This document shows positions 35,554 to 45,349 of a stretch of DNA of 64,000 nt, piece by piece. Source of the DNA: Saccharothrix obliqua (lineage in GTDB: Bacteria; Actinomycetota; Actinomycetes; Mycobacteriales; Pseudonocardiaceae). The notes under the pieces are model-generated. The model was not told the origin of the DNA, ran no database searches, and was given only the letters and a program-made list of their open reading frames with translations. The position numbers and the translations under genes are program-made. The DNA lies in assembly GCF_019375475.1 (NCBI RefSeq), contig NZ_JAHXGQ010000013.1, forward strand, positions 62,001 through 126,000, read 5' to 3'. Within the stretch, counting starts at the first letter, position 1. Every line of letters starts with the position of its first letter.

Positions 35554-38301
35554 TTGAGCCCCCAGAACACTCCCGAGCGGGTGCATGTCATCCGTGACGG
35601 CCTCGCAGCCCACCTCCCGGACATCGACCCGGAGGAGACCGCGGAGTGGCTGGAGTCCTTCGACGCCGCGCTCAAGGGCGGCGGCCAGTTGCGCGCCCGG
35701 TACCTGATGCTGCGCCTGCTGGAGCGGGCCCGGGAGAGCAACATCTCGGTACCCGCGCTGACCAGCACGGACTACGTCAACACCATCCCCACCGAGCGGG
35801 AGCCGTGGTTCCCCGGCGACGAGGAGGTGGAGCGCCGCTACCGCGCCTGGATCCGGTGGAACGCGGCGATCACCGTGCACCGCGCCCAGCGGCCCGGGGT
35901 GGGCGTCGGCGGCCACATCTCCACCTACGCCTCGTCCGCGAGCCTCTACGAGGTGGGCTTCAACCACTTCTTCCGGGGCAAGGACCACCCCGGCGGCGGT
36001 GACCACGTCTACATCCAGGGCCACGCCTCCCCCGGCGTGTACGCGCGGGCGTTCCTGGAGGGCCGGCTGACCACCGAGCAGCTGGACGGCTTCCGCCAGG
36101 AGTTCTCCCACGCGGGCCCCGGCGGCGGCCTGCCGTCGTACCCGCACCCCCGGCTGATGCCGGACTTCTGGGAGTTCCCCACCGTGTCCATGGGCCTCGG
36201 CCCGATGAACGCGATCTACCAGGCGCGGTTCAACCGCTACCTGCACGACCGCGGCATCAAGGACACCTCGCAGCAGCACGTGTGGGCCTTCCTCGGCGAC
36301 GGCGAGATGGACGAGCCCGAGTCGCGCGGCCTGCTCCAGATCGCCGCCAACGAGCAGCTCGACAACCTGACCTTCGTGGTCAACTGCAACCTCCAGCGGC
36401 TCGACGGCCCGGTACGCGGCAACGGCAAGATCATCCAGGAGCTGGAGTCGTTCTTCCGCGGCGCGGGCTGGAACGTCATCAAGGTCATCTGGGGCCGCGA
36501 GTGGGACGCCCTGCTGCACGCCGACCGCGACGGCGCACTGATCAACCTGATGAACCAGACGCCGGACGGCGACTACCAGACGTACAAGGCCAATGACGGC
36601 GCGTACGTCAAGGAGCACTTCTTCGGGCGCGACCCGCGCACGAAGGAGCTGGTCGCGCCGATGACCGACGACGAGGTGTGGAACCTCAAGCGCGGCGGTC
36701 ACGACTACCGCAAGGTCTACGCGGCCTACAAGGCGGCCACGGAGCACCAGGGCCAGCCGACGGTCATCCTCGCCAAGACCATCAAGGGCTACGGCCTGGG
36801 CCCGCACTTCGCCGGGCGCAACGCCACGCACCAGATGAAGAAGATGACCCTGGAGGACCTGAAGCTCTTCCGGGACAGCCTGCGCATCCCGATCGCGGAC
36901 GCGGACCTCGACCCGTACCTGCCGCCGTACTACCACCCCGGCCAGGACGCGCCGGAGATCCAGTACCTCCAGGAGCGCCGCCGCCAGCTCGGCGGGTACG
37001 TGCCGGAGCGCCGCACCAAGTCCAAGGCGCTGGTGCTGCCGGGCGACAAGGTCTACGAGGCGGTCCGCCGCGGCTCGGGCAAGCAGGAGGTCGCCACGAC
37101 GATGGCGTTCGTCCGGCTGGTCCGCGACCTGGCCAAGGACCCCGAGATCGGCGGCCGGATCGTGCCGATCATCCCGGACGAGGCACGCACGTTCGGCATG
37201 GACTCGATGTTCCCGGCGCAGAAGATCTACAACCCGAACGGCCAGCTCTACACGTCCGTGGACGCGCAGCTCATGCTGGCGTACAAGGAGTCCGAGCAGG
37301 GCCAGATCCTGCACGAGGGCATCAACGAGGCCGGTTCGACGGCGTCGTTCACGGCGGCGGGCACGTCCTACGCCACGCACGGCGAGCCGATGATCCCGAT
37401 CTACATCTTCTACTCGATGTTCGGGTTCCAGCGGACCGGCGACGGCCTGTGGGCGGCGGCGGACCAGATGGCGCGCGGCTTCGTGCTGGGCGCGACGGCG
37501 GGCCGCACCACGCTCACCGGCGAGGGCCTCCAGCACGCCGACGGGCACTCGCTGCTGCTGGCGCACACCAACCCGGCCGTGATCGCCTACGACCCGGCGT
37601 GGTCGTTCGAGGTCGCGCACATCGTGCGGGACGGCCTGCGGCGGATGTACGGCGAGAACGCCGAGAACGTCTTCTACTACATCACCGTCTACAACGAGCC
37701 CTACCAGCAGCCGGCCGAGCCGGCGGGCCTGGACGTCGAGGGCCTGCTCAAGGGCCTGTACCGCTACCGCGAGGCGTCCGGCACGGGTCCGCGCGCGCAG
37801 GTGCTGGCGTCCGGCGTGGCGATGCCGTGGGCGCTCAAGGCGCAGGAGCTGCTGGCCGAGGACTGGGGTGTGCAGGCCGACATCTGGTCCGCGACGTCCT
37901 ACTCCGAGCTGCGGCGCGAGGCGGTCGAGGTGGACCGCCACAACCTGCTGCACCCCGACCAGGAGCCGCGCGTCCCGTACGTCACGCAGGTGCTGTCCGA
38001 CGTGGCGGGCCCCGTGGTCGCGGTGTCCGACTGGATGACGGCCGTGCCGGACCTGATCCGCCCGTACGTGCCGACCGACATGACGACGCTGGGCACGGAC
38101 GGCTTCGGCTTCTCCGACACCCGGCCGGCGGCGCGGCGGCACTTCCTGGTGGACGCCGAGTCCGTCGTGGTCGCCACGCTGGCGGCGCTGGCCAAGCGCG
38201 GCGAGATCCAGCAGTCGCTGGTCGTGCAGGCGGCGCGGAAGTACCGCATCGACGACGTGAGCGCGGCCGGGCCGTCCACCACGGACGCCGGGCTCGCCTG
38301 A
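35554..38301 (+). CDS. aceE: Pyruvate dehydrogenase E1 component, homodimeric AceE
   Basis: Thiamine diphosphate-dependent E1 (915 aa) that decarboxylates pyruvate and acylates E2. The ThDP/metal motif [12 protein letters not shown] ... [14 protein letters not shown] is present, as are the AceE blocks [40 protein letters not shown] and [18 protein letters not shown]. The start is TTG at 35554, with GAGGAG five bases upstream; the first GTG is nine codons in. A canonical terminator follows. With lpdA, the E2 gene, lipA and lipB nearby, the region supplies the whole PDH machinery. Confidence 0.95.
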   Translation: MSPQNTPERVHVIRDGLAAHLPDIDPEETAEWLESFDAALKGGGQLRARYLMLRLLERARESNISVPALTSTDYVNTIPTEREPWFPGDEEVERRYRAWIRWNAAITVHRAQRPGVGVGGHISTYASSASLYEVGFNHFFRGKDHPGGGDHVYIQGHASPGVYARAFLEGRLTTEQLDGFRQEFSHAGPGGGLPSYPHPRLMPDFWEFPTVSMGLGPMNAIYQARFNRYLHDRGIKDTSQQHVWAFLGDGEMDEPESRGLLQIAANEQLDNLTFVVNCNLQRLDGPVRGNGKIIQELESFFRGAGWNVIKVIWGREWDALLHADRDGALINLMNQTPDGDYQTYKANDGAYVKEHFFGRDPRTKELVAPMTDDEVWNLKRGGHDYRKVYAAYKAATEHQGQPTVILAKTIKGYGLGPHFAGRNATHQMKKMTLEDLKLFRDSLRIPIADADLDPYLPPYYHPGQDAPEIQYLQERRRQLGGYVPERRTKSKALVLPGDKVYEAVRRGSGKQEVATTMAFVRLVRDLAKDPEIGGRIVPIIPDEARTFGMDSMFPAQKIYNPNGQLYTSVDAQLMLAYKESEQGQILHEGINEAGSTASFTAAGTSYATHGEPMIPIYIFYSMFGFQRTGDGLWAAADQMARGFVLGATAGRTTLTGEGLQHADGHSLLLAHTNPAVIAYDPAWSFEVAHIVRDGLRRMYGENAENVFYYITVYNEPYQQPAEPAGLDVEGLLKGLYRYREASGTGPRAQVLASGVAMPWALKAQELLAEDWGVQADIWSATSYSELRREAVEVDRHNLLHPDQEPRVPYVTQVLSDVAGPVVAVSDWMTAVPDLIRPYVPTDMTTLGTDGFGFSDTRPAARRHFLVDAESVVVATLAALAKRGEIQQSLVVQAARKYRIDDVSAAGPSTTDAGLA

Positions 38302-38314
38302 CGGGTGACATCGG

Positions 38315-38350
38315 GAACGGGACTCCACTCGATCGAGTGGGGTCCCGTTC
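38315..38350 (+). terminator. aceE Rho-independent terminator
   Basis: A long hairpin, with GAACGGGAC pairing with GTCCCGTTC and an inner CCACTCGATCGAGTGG palindrome (38315-38350), followed by GCTTTTTGCG. Confidence 0.9.
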
Positions 38351-38578
38351 GCTTTTTGCGGACTTCGCCGGCCGGGGACGCTCTTACGATCGGCCCATGG
38401 CTCCGCAGGGTGACGGGACGGGGCCGTAGAGGCCCCTCAGAGCCGCGTGGCGGCCGTGCGGCGGCAAGCGCGGGTAAGGGGACCGGAGAGGTGATCCGGG
38501 GCGGTAGGCGGGCCGGACGGCCGGCTTCGGTGTGACACGGGCCATAGAATGGTGCGGAAGACTCCGACGAGGGGGGCA

Positions 38579-40630
38579 ATGGGGACGCCGCGGCCCGCGG
38601 TCCACCGGACGATGTTGGCGGTGGACGTCTCGGGCTTCGGCGCGCTCGACCGCAACGTGCAGCAGGCCGTGCGCAACGGCCTGTACCGGGCGCTGGAGTC
38701 GGCGTTCACCGAGTGCGGCATCCGGTGGGACGACGAGTGGGACGGCACCTACCACGAGGATCGCGGCGACGGGCTGTTCGTGCTGGTGCCCGCCACCGTG
38801 CCGAACGCACGCGTGGTGAGCGCGCTGCCGCACGTCCTGGTCGGCGAGCTGCGCAGGCAGAACGCGGTGCTGCCGCCGGGCGGCGCGATCCGGCTGCGTG
38901 CCGCGATCACCTCGGGCGAGGTCCTCAACGACGGCAACGGCGTCATGGGCGACGGGCTGGTGCTCGCGTTCCGGCTGCTGGACTGCGCCGCCCTGCGCGA
39001 CGAGCTGCGCAGGCGGCCCGGCGAGCTGGCGCTGATCGTGTCCGACCGGTTCTACCGGGACGTGATCGACAACGACCCCGCCTGCGACCCGCTGTCGTAC
39101 CGGCGGGTGGACGTCGCGGTGAAGGAGGTGCGCGACACCGCGTGGATCACCCGGCCCGACCACCCGCCCGCCGTGGCGGCGCCGAAGCGGTCCTGGTTCG
39201 CCCGGCCCGTCCTGCGGCGCCTGCGGTGGAGCCTGCCCGCGCTGGTGGTGCTGCTGGCGGCGCCGGTGTCGTGCGACGCGCTGCTCGCCACGCCCGTGCC
39301 CACGCCGCCGTGCCCGGACCCGGTGCAGCTCAACGTGTTGACGTCGGCGGAGAAGGCGGACGTGGTCGGCGCGCTGGCGGTCGACTTCGAGGACGCGTCG
39401 CGGTCGTTCGAGGACGCCGGCGGCTGCAAGCAGGCCGACGTGCACGTGGCGGTCGGGCCGTCCGAGCGCTCGGTGGCGGCGCTCGGCCGCGGCTGGCCGG
39501 ACGGCGACGTGGCGGCGCTCAGCCCGGAGCCGCACGTGTGGCTGCCCGACACGTCGTGGGAGGTGGCGGAGACCCGGCAGGTGCTGGCGGCGGGCGGGCG
39601 CGACGACGTGGTGCTGGTCGACCGCGGCCCCGTCGCGCACTCGCCGCTGGTGCTCGGCGTCACGCCCGACCGGGCGCGGGAACGGGTGTTCCAGTGGCAC
39701 GACCTGGCCGCCTTCCGCCCGCTGGGGCCGGTCGACGCGGCCGACAGCGGCGCGGGCCTCGCGGCGGCGGCGGCGTTGGCGCACGCCGCGCTGGGCGTCA
39801 CCGCCCTCGGCGGGCCCACGCTGGGCGGGCCCGACGTGGTGCGGCGGCTGCGGGAGGCCGCGTTGCGCACCGCGCGCGACCCCGTCGACCCGTGCCCGGC
39901 GGCCGGGGTCGCCGTTCTCGGGTCGGAGAAGGCCGTGCGTGACCTGACGTGCCTCAAGCCCCTGTACCCGGCGGGCGGGACGCTCGACCTGGACCACCCG
40001 TTCGTCGAGGTGCGGCGGACCGACCGGCCGAACGCGCGGCGGGAGGCGGTCGCGGGCGCGTTCCACGCGTTCCTGGTGGACGGGCCCGCGCAGGCCGTGC
40101 TGCGGCAGGCCGGGTTCCGGGACCGCGGGTGGGTGGTCGCGCCGCACGACGACATCCGCCCCAAGCCGCCGCCCGAGCTGGCCCTCACCGTCGACGCGGC
40201 CGGTGTGCGCGCGGCGTGGGAGGCGGCGCGCGCGCTCACCCGGGTCGTGGTCGCCGTCGACGGGACGGACCGGGCGGCCGTGTTCGCCGACCGGCTCACC
40301 GCGCTGGTCGGCGAGCACGGCGACGTGCGGCGGATGACCTACGCGCCCGCCGACCTGCCGCGCGTCGTGGAGCGCGCGGTCGGCGAGCACGGGGCCGACC
40401 ACACGGTCGTCGTGGTCGTCGGCGGCACGCCGCCCGCCGCCACGACGCAGCCCGCCGTGTCGGCCGCGCAGGTCACCGTGCTCGGCGTCGGGTTCACCGA
40501 CCGCCCGTGCACGGCGGCCGACCAGCTCGGCGCGTTCCAGGCGTCGTACCGGGGCGGCTGCTACACCGAACCGGACGTGGACCGGGCCGTGGACCGGGTG
40601 GCCGAGGGGTTGTGGGGAGCGCATGGCTGA
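38579..40630 (+). CDS. Cyclase-like / membrane helix / substrate-binding / vWA-like fusion protein
   Basis: A 683-residue protein. Residues about 10-180 resemble a class III nucleotide cyclase. The metal-binding aspartates are kept (MLAVDVSGFG, EDRGDGLFVLV), but the transition-state Asn position reads GDGLVLAFRLLD, so catalysis is doubtful. One membrane helix follows (WSLPALVVLLAAPVSCDALL). The outer part has a solute-binding-like domain (CPDPVQLNVLTSAEKADVV, PEPHVWLPDTSWEVAE), then a vWA-like fold without the Asp-x-Ser-x-Ser site (VVVAVDGTDRAAVFADRL). The ATG at 38579 follows AGGGGGG. The next gene encodes a solute-binding protein, suggesting a signalling pair. Function is unknown and the domain calls are inferred by eye. 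Confidence 0.75.
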   Translation: MGTPRPAVHRTMLAVDVSGFGALDRNVQQAVRNGLYRALESAFTECGIRWDDEWDGTYHEDRGDGLFVLVPATVPNARVVSALPHVLVGELRRQNAVLPPGGAIRLRAAITSGEVLNDGNGVMGDGLVLAFRLLDCAALRDELRRRPGELALIVSDRFYRDVIDNDPACDPLSYRRVDVAVKEVRDTAWITRPDHPPAVAAPKRSWFARPVLRRLRWSLPALVVLLAAPVSCDALLATPVPTPPCPDPVQLNVLTSAEKADVVGALAVDFEDASRSFEDAGGCKQADVHVAVGPSERSVAALGRGWPDGDVAALSPEPHVWLPDTSWEVAETRQVLAAGGRDDVVLVDRGPVAHSPLVLGVTPDRARERVFQWHDLAAFRPLGPVDAADSGAGLAAAAALAHAALGVTALGGPTLGGPDVVRRLREAALRTARDPVDPCPAAGVAVLGSEKAVRDLTCLKPLYPAGGTLDLDHPFVEVRRTDRPNARREAVAGAFHAFLVDGPAQAVLRQAGFRDRGWVVAPHDDIRPKPPPELALTVDAAGVRAAWEAARALTRVVVAVDGTDRAAVFADRLTALVGEHGDVRRMTYAPADLPRVVERAVGEHGADHTVVVVVGGTPPAATTQPAVSAAQVTVLGVGFTDRPCTAADQLGAFQASYRGGCYTEPDVDRAVDRVAEGLWGAHG

Positions 40631-40742
40631 ACCGGTGGATTTCGCGGTGTGCGAGGGGTCGTGGGAGCGCATGGCTGAACCGGTGGGTTTCGCGGTGTGC
40701 GAAGGATTGTGGGGAACGCATGGCTAAACGACTGGCGTTGGC
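40598..40742 (+). repeat. Triplicated 48-49 bp gene-boundary repeat with bridging 34-codon frame
   Basis: Three head-to-tail copies of a 48-49 bp unit begin at 40598, 40647 and 40695. Each contains an ATGGCT and TTCGCGGTGTGCGA-like end. The first is the 3' end of the upstream gene and the third the 5' end of the downstream gene. The duplication creates an ATG frame at 40623-40727 (MAEPVDFAVCEGSWER... 34 aa). Its start overlaps the upstream stop and its stop overlaps the downstream ATG, so it could relay ribosomes. Confidence 0.7.
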
Positions 40743-41985
40743 GGTGCCGGTGGGATTCGCGGTGTGCGCGGTCGCCGCGGTGCTCAGCGCCGCGTTCGGC
40801 GCGCACGTGGAACCCGCGCGCGGCGCGACCGGCCGGATCACGTTCGTCGACGCGCAGGACCTGTCCGCCAACCGGCGGATCAAGCAGCGGGTCGAGGAGT
40901 GGAACGCCCACGCCCGGAGGCACGAGCAGGTCACCTACGTGTCGCTGCCGACGCCCACCGACGCGTACCGGGCGCAGCTCGTGGCCCGCGCGCAGGACCT
41001 CGCCGGCGCGCGTGGCGACGTGCGGTCCCGGTGCTACGACGTGGTGGCGCTGGACGCGGTGTGGACCGCCGAGTTCGCCGAGGCGGGCCGCCTCGCACCG
41101 CTGCCCCGCGAGCAGTTCGACGTCGACCGCTTCCTGCCCGCGTCCCTGGAGTCCGCCACCGTCGACCGGCGGCTGTGGGCGGTGCCGTGGCGTGCCGACG
41201 TGGGGGTGCTCTACTACCGGTCCGACGTGCTCGCCGCCGAGGGCGTCGGGCCCCCGACGTCGTGGCCGGAGCTGGAGCGGATGGCGCGCGACATCGCGCC
41301 CCGGCACCGGCTGCACGGGTACGTCGGGCAGCTCGGCCGGTACGAGGGGCTGACCGTCAACGCGCTGGAGGCGGTCTGGGCGCACGGCGGCGACGCCACC
41401 GCCCTCGACTCGCCGGCGGCCAGGGCGGGCGTCGAGATGCTGGCCCGCGGGTTGCGGGACGGCTGGATACCGCAGGACGCGCTGAACCACACCGAGTCCG
41501 AAGCGCTGGCCGAGTTCTCCGCCGGGCGCGCGTTGTTCATGCGCAACTGGCCGTACGCGCGGGAGCAGCTCGCCGCGTCGCCGTTGAGCGGGTCGTTCGG
41601 GATGGCGGCGCTGCCGGGGCACGCCGCGCTGGGCGGGTGGAACCTCGCCGTGTCGCGGTGCTCGGCGCACCAGGCGACCGCGTGGGCGTTCATCCACCAC
41701 CTGACCACCGACGACGTCGAGCGCGCGCTGCTGGAGCAGGGCGGTTACCCGCCGACGTTGCGCGCGCTCTACGACGACCCGGCGTTGAACGCCCGCCTCC
41801 CCCACCTGACGGTCCTGCGAGCGGCGTTGGAGGCGGCCCGCAACCGGCCGGCGACCGCCCACTACGACGAGGTGACGCGGCTCGTGCAGGCCGCCGTGCA
41901 CAGCGCGCTGGGCAAACCCCAGTCGATCGAGTCCGAGCTGAGACGGCTCGCCGTGGACGTGAAGCGGGCGTTCAGCGGGAGGTGA
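40720..41985 (+). CDS. Orphan extracellular solute-binding protein (family 1-like)
   Basis: A 421-residue exported protein. It has an N-terminal hydrophobic signal (MAKRLALAVPVGFAVCAVAA) without a good lipobox, then a sugar-type binding fold: RITFVDAQDLSANRRIKQRV, CYDVVALDAVWTAEFAEAGR, WAVPWRADVGVLYYRSDVL and GGWNLAVSRCSAHQATAWAF. No permease or ATPase gene is adjacent. Its partner is the cyclase/SBP/vWA-like gene just upstream. A sensory or complex-forming role seems likelier than classic uptake, though it could use a remote transporter. Confidence 0.82.
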   Translation: MAKRLALAVPVGFAVCAVAAVLSAAFGAHVEPARGATGRITFVDAQDLSANRRIKQRVEEWNAHARRHEQVTYVSLPTPTDAYRAQLVARAQDLAGARGDVRSRCYDVVALDAVWTAEFAEAGRLAPLPREQFDVDRFLPASLESATVDRRLWAVPWRADVGVLYYRSDVLAAEGVGPPTSWPELERMARDIAPRHRLHGYVGQLGRYEGLTVNALEAVWAHGGDATALDSPAARAGVEMLARGLRDGWIPQDALNHTESEALAEFSAGRALFMRNWPYAREQLAASPLSGSFGMAALPGHAALGGWNLAVSRCSAHQATAWAFIHHLTTDDVERALLEQGGYPPTLRALYDDPALNARLPHLTVLRAALEAARNRPATAHYDEVTRLVQAAVHSALGKPQSIESELRRLAVDVKRAFSGR

Positions 41986-42001
41986 CCCGGGCCGCGAGCG
42001 C

Positions 42002-42622
42002 TCAGGCCGCCGCGAGCGCCGCCCGCTTGGCCTCGCGGTTCCAGTCGATCCAGCCGCGGATCACCAGGAACGCGAACACCGAGTAGACGAGGGCGCTGAA
42101 GTACAGCTGCGAGTGGATCTGGAGCGGTACGCCGATCGCGTCCACCACCAGCCAGACCAGCCAGAACTCGACCAGGCCCAGCCCCTGGAGCGCGAACGCC
42201 AGCACCGTGCCGACGAAGATCGCCGCGTCCGGCCACGGCGCCCACGACGCGTCCAGCGCGTCCAGGACCAGCGCGAACCCCGACGTGCCGAGCACGAACA
42301 CGACCCCCACCGCGATGCGCTCGCGGACCGTGCCCTTGCGGACCACGACCCCGAACACCGGGTCCCGCCGACGTGTCCACGCCCACCAGCCGTAGATGGT
42401 GATCAGGGCGATCACCACCTGCCGCGCCGCCGTGCCGCCCAGGTGCGCCGACAGGTAGACGACGAAGAGCAGGCTGACGGAGAGGAGCTGCACGGGCCAC
42501 GTCCACAGCGTCCGCCGCTGCGCCAGGTAGACCACCACCAGCGCGAACACCTGGCCGATGAACTCGGCGTAGGACACGAATTGGCCGAACACCGTGAATC
42601 CGTTGTCCACCAGGACGCGCAT
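42002..42622 (-). CDS. pnuC: Nicotinamide riboside transporter PnuC-like
   Basis: A 206-residue membrane protein with about seven helices. The PnuC-type segments are YAEFIGQVFALVVVYLAQRR, IYGWWAWTRRRD and VEFWLVWLVVDAIGVPLQI, with the aromatic/Asp residues that line the substrate path. It probably imports nicotinamide riboside for NAD salvage by facilitated diffusion. The ATG at 42622 follows GGGAGA. No riboswitch is recognised upstream. It converges with the solute-binding gene. Confidence 0.9.
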   Translation of the reverse strand: MRVLVDNGFTVFGQFVSYAEFIGQVFALVVVYLAQRRTLWTWPVQLLSVSLLFVVYLSAHLGGTAARQVVIALITIYGWWAWTRRRDPVFGVVVRKGTVRERIAVGVVFVLGTSGFALVLDALDASWAPWPDAAIFVGTVLAFALQGLGLVEFWLVWLVVDAIGVPLQIHSQLYFSALVYSVFAFLVIRGWIDWNREAKRAALAAA

Positions 42623-43202
42623 CGCGGTCTCCCATCCGTCTCTACGCCGGGGAACACCGCCGGGGCGCTCCCGATTCCCAACGTAACGGGTGCCACAGGC
42701 GTGTTGGTTGCTCTTTCCCGGGAGGTGGAAGGCGGTGCTCTGAGGTGCGGGTTCGGTGGTAGGGGGTGCGTGGGCGAGCCGGGGCGCGGGGCACGGGTTC
42801 GCGGTGGGTGGCCGCGCGGGTGGCTCCGGTCGTGTCGCCGCGCCGAGCGGCTTCGCGCTGGCCCCCTCCAGGCCCTCACCCCACCGCTCCACCGCACCGC
42901 CCATCACGCCGTCCCGTCAGCCCCTCGCCGCGCCGCCGACCTCCGCCAACCCCGCCTTGCCGCCGCGCCCCACCGCGCCGTCCCCAATCCACCGCGCCAC
43001 CGCGCCGCCGCGCCCCACCCCGCCGCGCCCCACCGCGCCGCCGACCCCCGAGTGCACCGCCCCTGGTGAAGCGACCCCACGAAAGGGTGACTGGCGTGGC
43101 GCGTCCGCCGTGGACAGTCCAGAGTGGAGCCACCGGTGGGGACCGGGGAGAGGGAAACGCCCGGCGCGCTCAAGGCGTGCCGGGCGTTTCCGTTGCCGGG
43201 GG
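42623..43202. other. Intergenic low-complexity region
   Basis: About 580 bp without a credible gene. Positions 42900-43060 are built of short C-rich units such as CCGCGCCCCACCGCGCCG repeated irregularly. The only other structure seen is the hairpin at 43153-43191. Confidence 0.6.
43153..43191 (-). terminator. Terminator of the secreted peptidase gene
   Basis: A perfect 13-bp stem GGAAACGCCCGGC / GCCGGGCGTTTCC (43153-43165 and 43179-43191), 12 bp beyond the stop at 43203. Confidence 0.75.
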
Positions 43203-44789
43203 TCAGTGGAGGGGGCCGACCCGCAAGCTGTCCACAAAGGATTGGGCGTTGGCCGGCGCGTCATCGCTCGGCCGCGGGTCGCCGGGGCAGGTGGAGTGGC
43301 TGTCCGGCAGCACCCCGTCCACCAGGTAGCGGTCCACGGCGGTGGTCACGCAGCGGTTGCCGCTGCCGTAGAGGCCGTGCTTGCCCTCGTCCACCACGGT
43401 GATCAGGCTGTGCCCGAGCCGGGCCGCCATGGCGGGACCGCTCTCGTACTGCGTCTGCGTGTCGCCCTCGGCCTGCACGACCACCCCGATCGGGTACCCC
43501 TCGCGCCGTAGCTGGACCGGCGGCTCGGGCGGCGTGAAGCTGCGGAACGTGCACGTCGCCGGCGCGGCGCGGGCCACCCCGAAGCCGTACGGGTAGCGCT
43601 CCCGGAAGACCCGCATGTCCTCGTAGTAGGTCTCCAGGTCGGTGGGCCAGTCGGCCTCGCAGACGACGGTGTTGAAGACACCCGGCACCAGCTCGGTCTG
43701 CTGGACGTCCGCGAGGAGGTGGAGCGCGGTGGCCGGCGCGGCGGTGTCGAGCCGGCGGACGGCGGTCGCGATCTCGCCCCACAGCGGGCGGAAGCGCGCA
43801 CCCGTGCCCACCGCGGCGTCGAAGGCGGTCCGGGTGTGCCCGCCGATCGGCTGCGCCACCAGCCGCGCCGCGACCCGCTCCACGCTCGCGATCACCTCGG
43901 CGGCGGTCTTGCCCAGGTGGAACTTCGGGTCCCGGGCCGCGACCCACTCGGACCAGGCGTCCACGTTCCGCCGGGTCGCCACGGCTTGGCCCTTCACCTG
44001 CTCGCGCCACACCCAGTCCGGGTGCACGGAGGAGTCCAGGACGCTGCGGTCCAGGCGGTCCGGGAAGAGGCTCCCGTAGACCGCCCCGAGGTAGGTGCCG
44101 TACGAGTAGCCCAGGAAGTTGATCTTCTGCTCACCCAGGACGATGCGGATGACCTCCATGTCGCGGGCCGTGTTCGCCGTGTTGATGTGCGCCCGGATGC
44201 CGCCGCCCGAACGCCGGCACGCGTCCTCCGCCGCCCGCGCCTCGGCCGCCCACTTCGGGAAGTCGGCGTCCGCGGGCCGTGAGTCGGTGATGGTGAACAC
44301 GGGTGCCTTGCGGCAGTTCAACGCCGTTGACGCGCCCACGCCTCGCGGGTCGAACCCGATCAGGTCGTAGACGGCCGCCGGGGCCGATCGCGCGAAGAAG
44401 GCGGGGAGCGTGAGACCGGCCCCACCCGGCCCGCCCGGGTTGAGCATCAGAACGCCCCGGCGGCGGGTCGGGTCCGACGCCTTGAGCCGGCTGATGCGGA
44501 CGGAGATGTGGTCGGTCCCGGGATTCTGGTAGTTCAGCGGGACGGTGATGTCCGCGCATTCCAGGTTGTTCTCACACGGGGTCCAGGTGGGGTGCTGGGT
44601 GGTGTAAGGCGTGAGGTCCGGTGGTGTTCGGGGTGCGGTTGTGGTGGGTGCGGGTGTCGTGGGTGTGGGTGCGGGTGTTGTGGGTGTTGGGGTCTGCGCG
44701 GTTGCTGAAGAGGCCGGGAGAAGAGCGGCCATGACGAGCGCGGTGGCGGACAGCAGTGCCGCTGGATGCGGTGAAGCACACCTTCGCAC
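43203..44789 (-). CDS. Secreted alpha/beta-hydrolase, tripeptidyl aminopeptidase (TAP) family
   Basis: An exported serine peptidase-like protein (528 aa). It has a signal peptide (VRRCASPHPAALLSATALVM ... ATAQ), then a Thr/Pro-rich linker. The hydrolase domain has the oxyanion loop MLNPGGPGGAG, YDLIGFDPRGVGAS and the nucleophile in FLGYSYGTYLGAVYG. The TAP-like C-terminal domain has AEGDTQTQYESGPAMAARLG and EGKHGLYGSGNRCV, with the catalytic His. The GTG at 44789 is chosen because GGGAGG lies seven bases upstream; an ATG at 44822 precedes that site. The palindromic repeat lies between it and fasR. Confidence 0.92.
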   Translation of the reverse strand: MRRCASPHPAALLSATALVMAALLPASSATAQTPTPTTPAPTPTTPAPTTTAPRTPPDLTPYTTQHPTWTPCENNLECADITVPLNYQNPGTDHISVRISRLKASDPTRRRGVLMLNPGGPGGAGLTLPAFFARSAPAAVYDLIGFDPRGVGASTALNCRKAPVFTITDSRPADADFPKWAAEARAAEDACRRSGGGIRAHINTANTARDMEVIRIVLGEQKINFLGYSYGTYLGAVYGSLFPDRLDRSVLDSSVHPDWVWREQVKGQAVATRRNVDAWSEWVAARDPKFHLGKTAAEVIASVERVAARLVAQPIGGHTRTAFDAAVGTGARFRPLWGEIATAVRRLDTAAPATALHLLADVQQTELVPGVFNTVVCEADWPTDLETYYEDMRVFRERYPYGFGVARAAPATCTFRSFTPPEPPVQLRREGYPIGVVVQAEGDTQTQYESGPAMAARLGHSLITVVDEGKHGLYGSGNRCVTTAVDRYLVDGVLPDSHSTCPGDPRPSDDAPANAQSFVDSLRVGPLH

Positions 44790-44911
44790 GGGCAACCTCC
44801 CAGGGGTGGTGGCGGATGCCATCCGAAGGTAGGGCGGTTGCGTGGGTAGCGTCGGATGATGTCACTCGACCAGGCGGGTGGGTGGTTAAGCGAAAAACAA
44901 CGCTCGCCGCT

Positions 44912-45076
44912 TGGCAGACCGCCAAGGAGAACATGTGAAAGCGCCGTCGTGTTCTCCCCGTATGGCCTGGTCAAGACAACCACCCTCGTTCCCAGGGCGC
45001 AAACGAAAAGCGTGTTTGCACCCTGGGAACGAGCGCGGTTCGCTGGCGCGCAGGCCATACGGGGAGAACACGACGG
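44912..45076 (-). repeat. Dispersed double-palindrome element, copy 2 (inverted orientation)
   Basis: This is the reverse complement of the element at 6066-6250. Outer 26-bp arms 44944-44969 and 45051-45076 are perfect. Inner 20-bp arms 44985-45004 and 45014-45033 have one mismatch. The TGGCAGACCGCCAAGGA tag is at 44912-44928. Relative to copy 1 the outer arms differ at several positions on both sides, and pairing is kept. Confidence 0.8.
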
Positions 45077-45349
45077 GGTGACACCCTGGGTTGGGGAACC
45101 CGACCGAACACCCGATTGGGTGCCCCATCTAAGGGATGGACCTGGTAGCGCGAATATGTCCCCGGTCGGGTATTAACCGATCGGGAGCATATCGACCCAA
45201 CCAGACCTGGCTCGGCCGCCGCGCACCTCGGCAGCCCACACCTCCCCTCCCCACTCCCCTCCTGTTTCACTCCCCCACTCCCCACCCCTGCTCCGCACCT
45301 CAACTCCCCATTCGGCTCGGAGGTCGGAGGGGCGTGCGATCGTGGGGGC
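45077..45349 (+). promoter_or_regulatory. fasR upstream region with a G-poor pyrimidine-rich tract
   Basis: No gene is seen. Positions 45236-45313 are almost free of G on the plus strand (repeats of CTCCCC and CCCCAC). A GATCGT (45338-45343) lies six bases before the fasR ATG and could be a weak leaderless -10. Confidence 0.4.

Noticed and set aside
35479-38328. 949-codon reverse-strand frame opposite aceE
   Set aside because: Mirror of aceE codon bias. No ribosome site or recognisable protein feature is seen.
42623-42790. NAD or thiamine riboswitch upstream of pnuC
   Set aside because: I looked for conserved core motifs and saw none; only a short leader with GGGAGA is evident.
42756-43511. 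Coding frame in the C-rich region before the peptidase
   Set aside because: The product is irregular Pro/Ala/Arg repeats and overlaps the 3' end of the well-supported secreted peptidase on the other strand.
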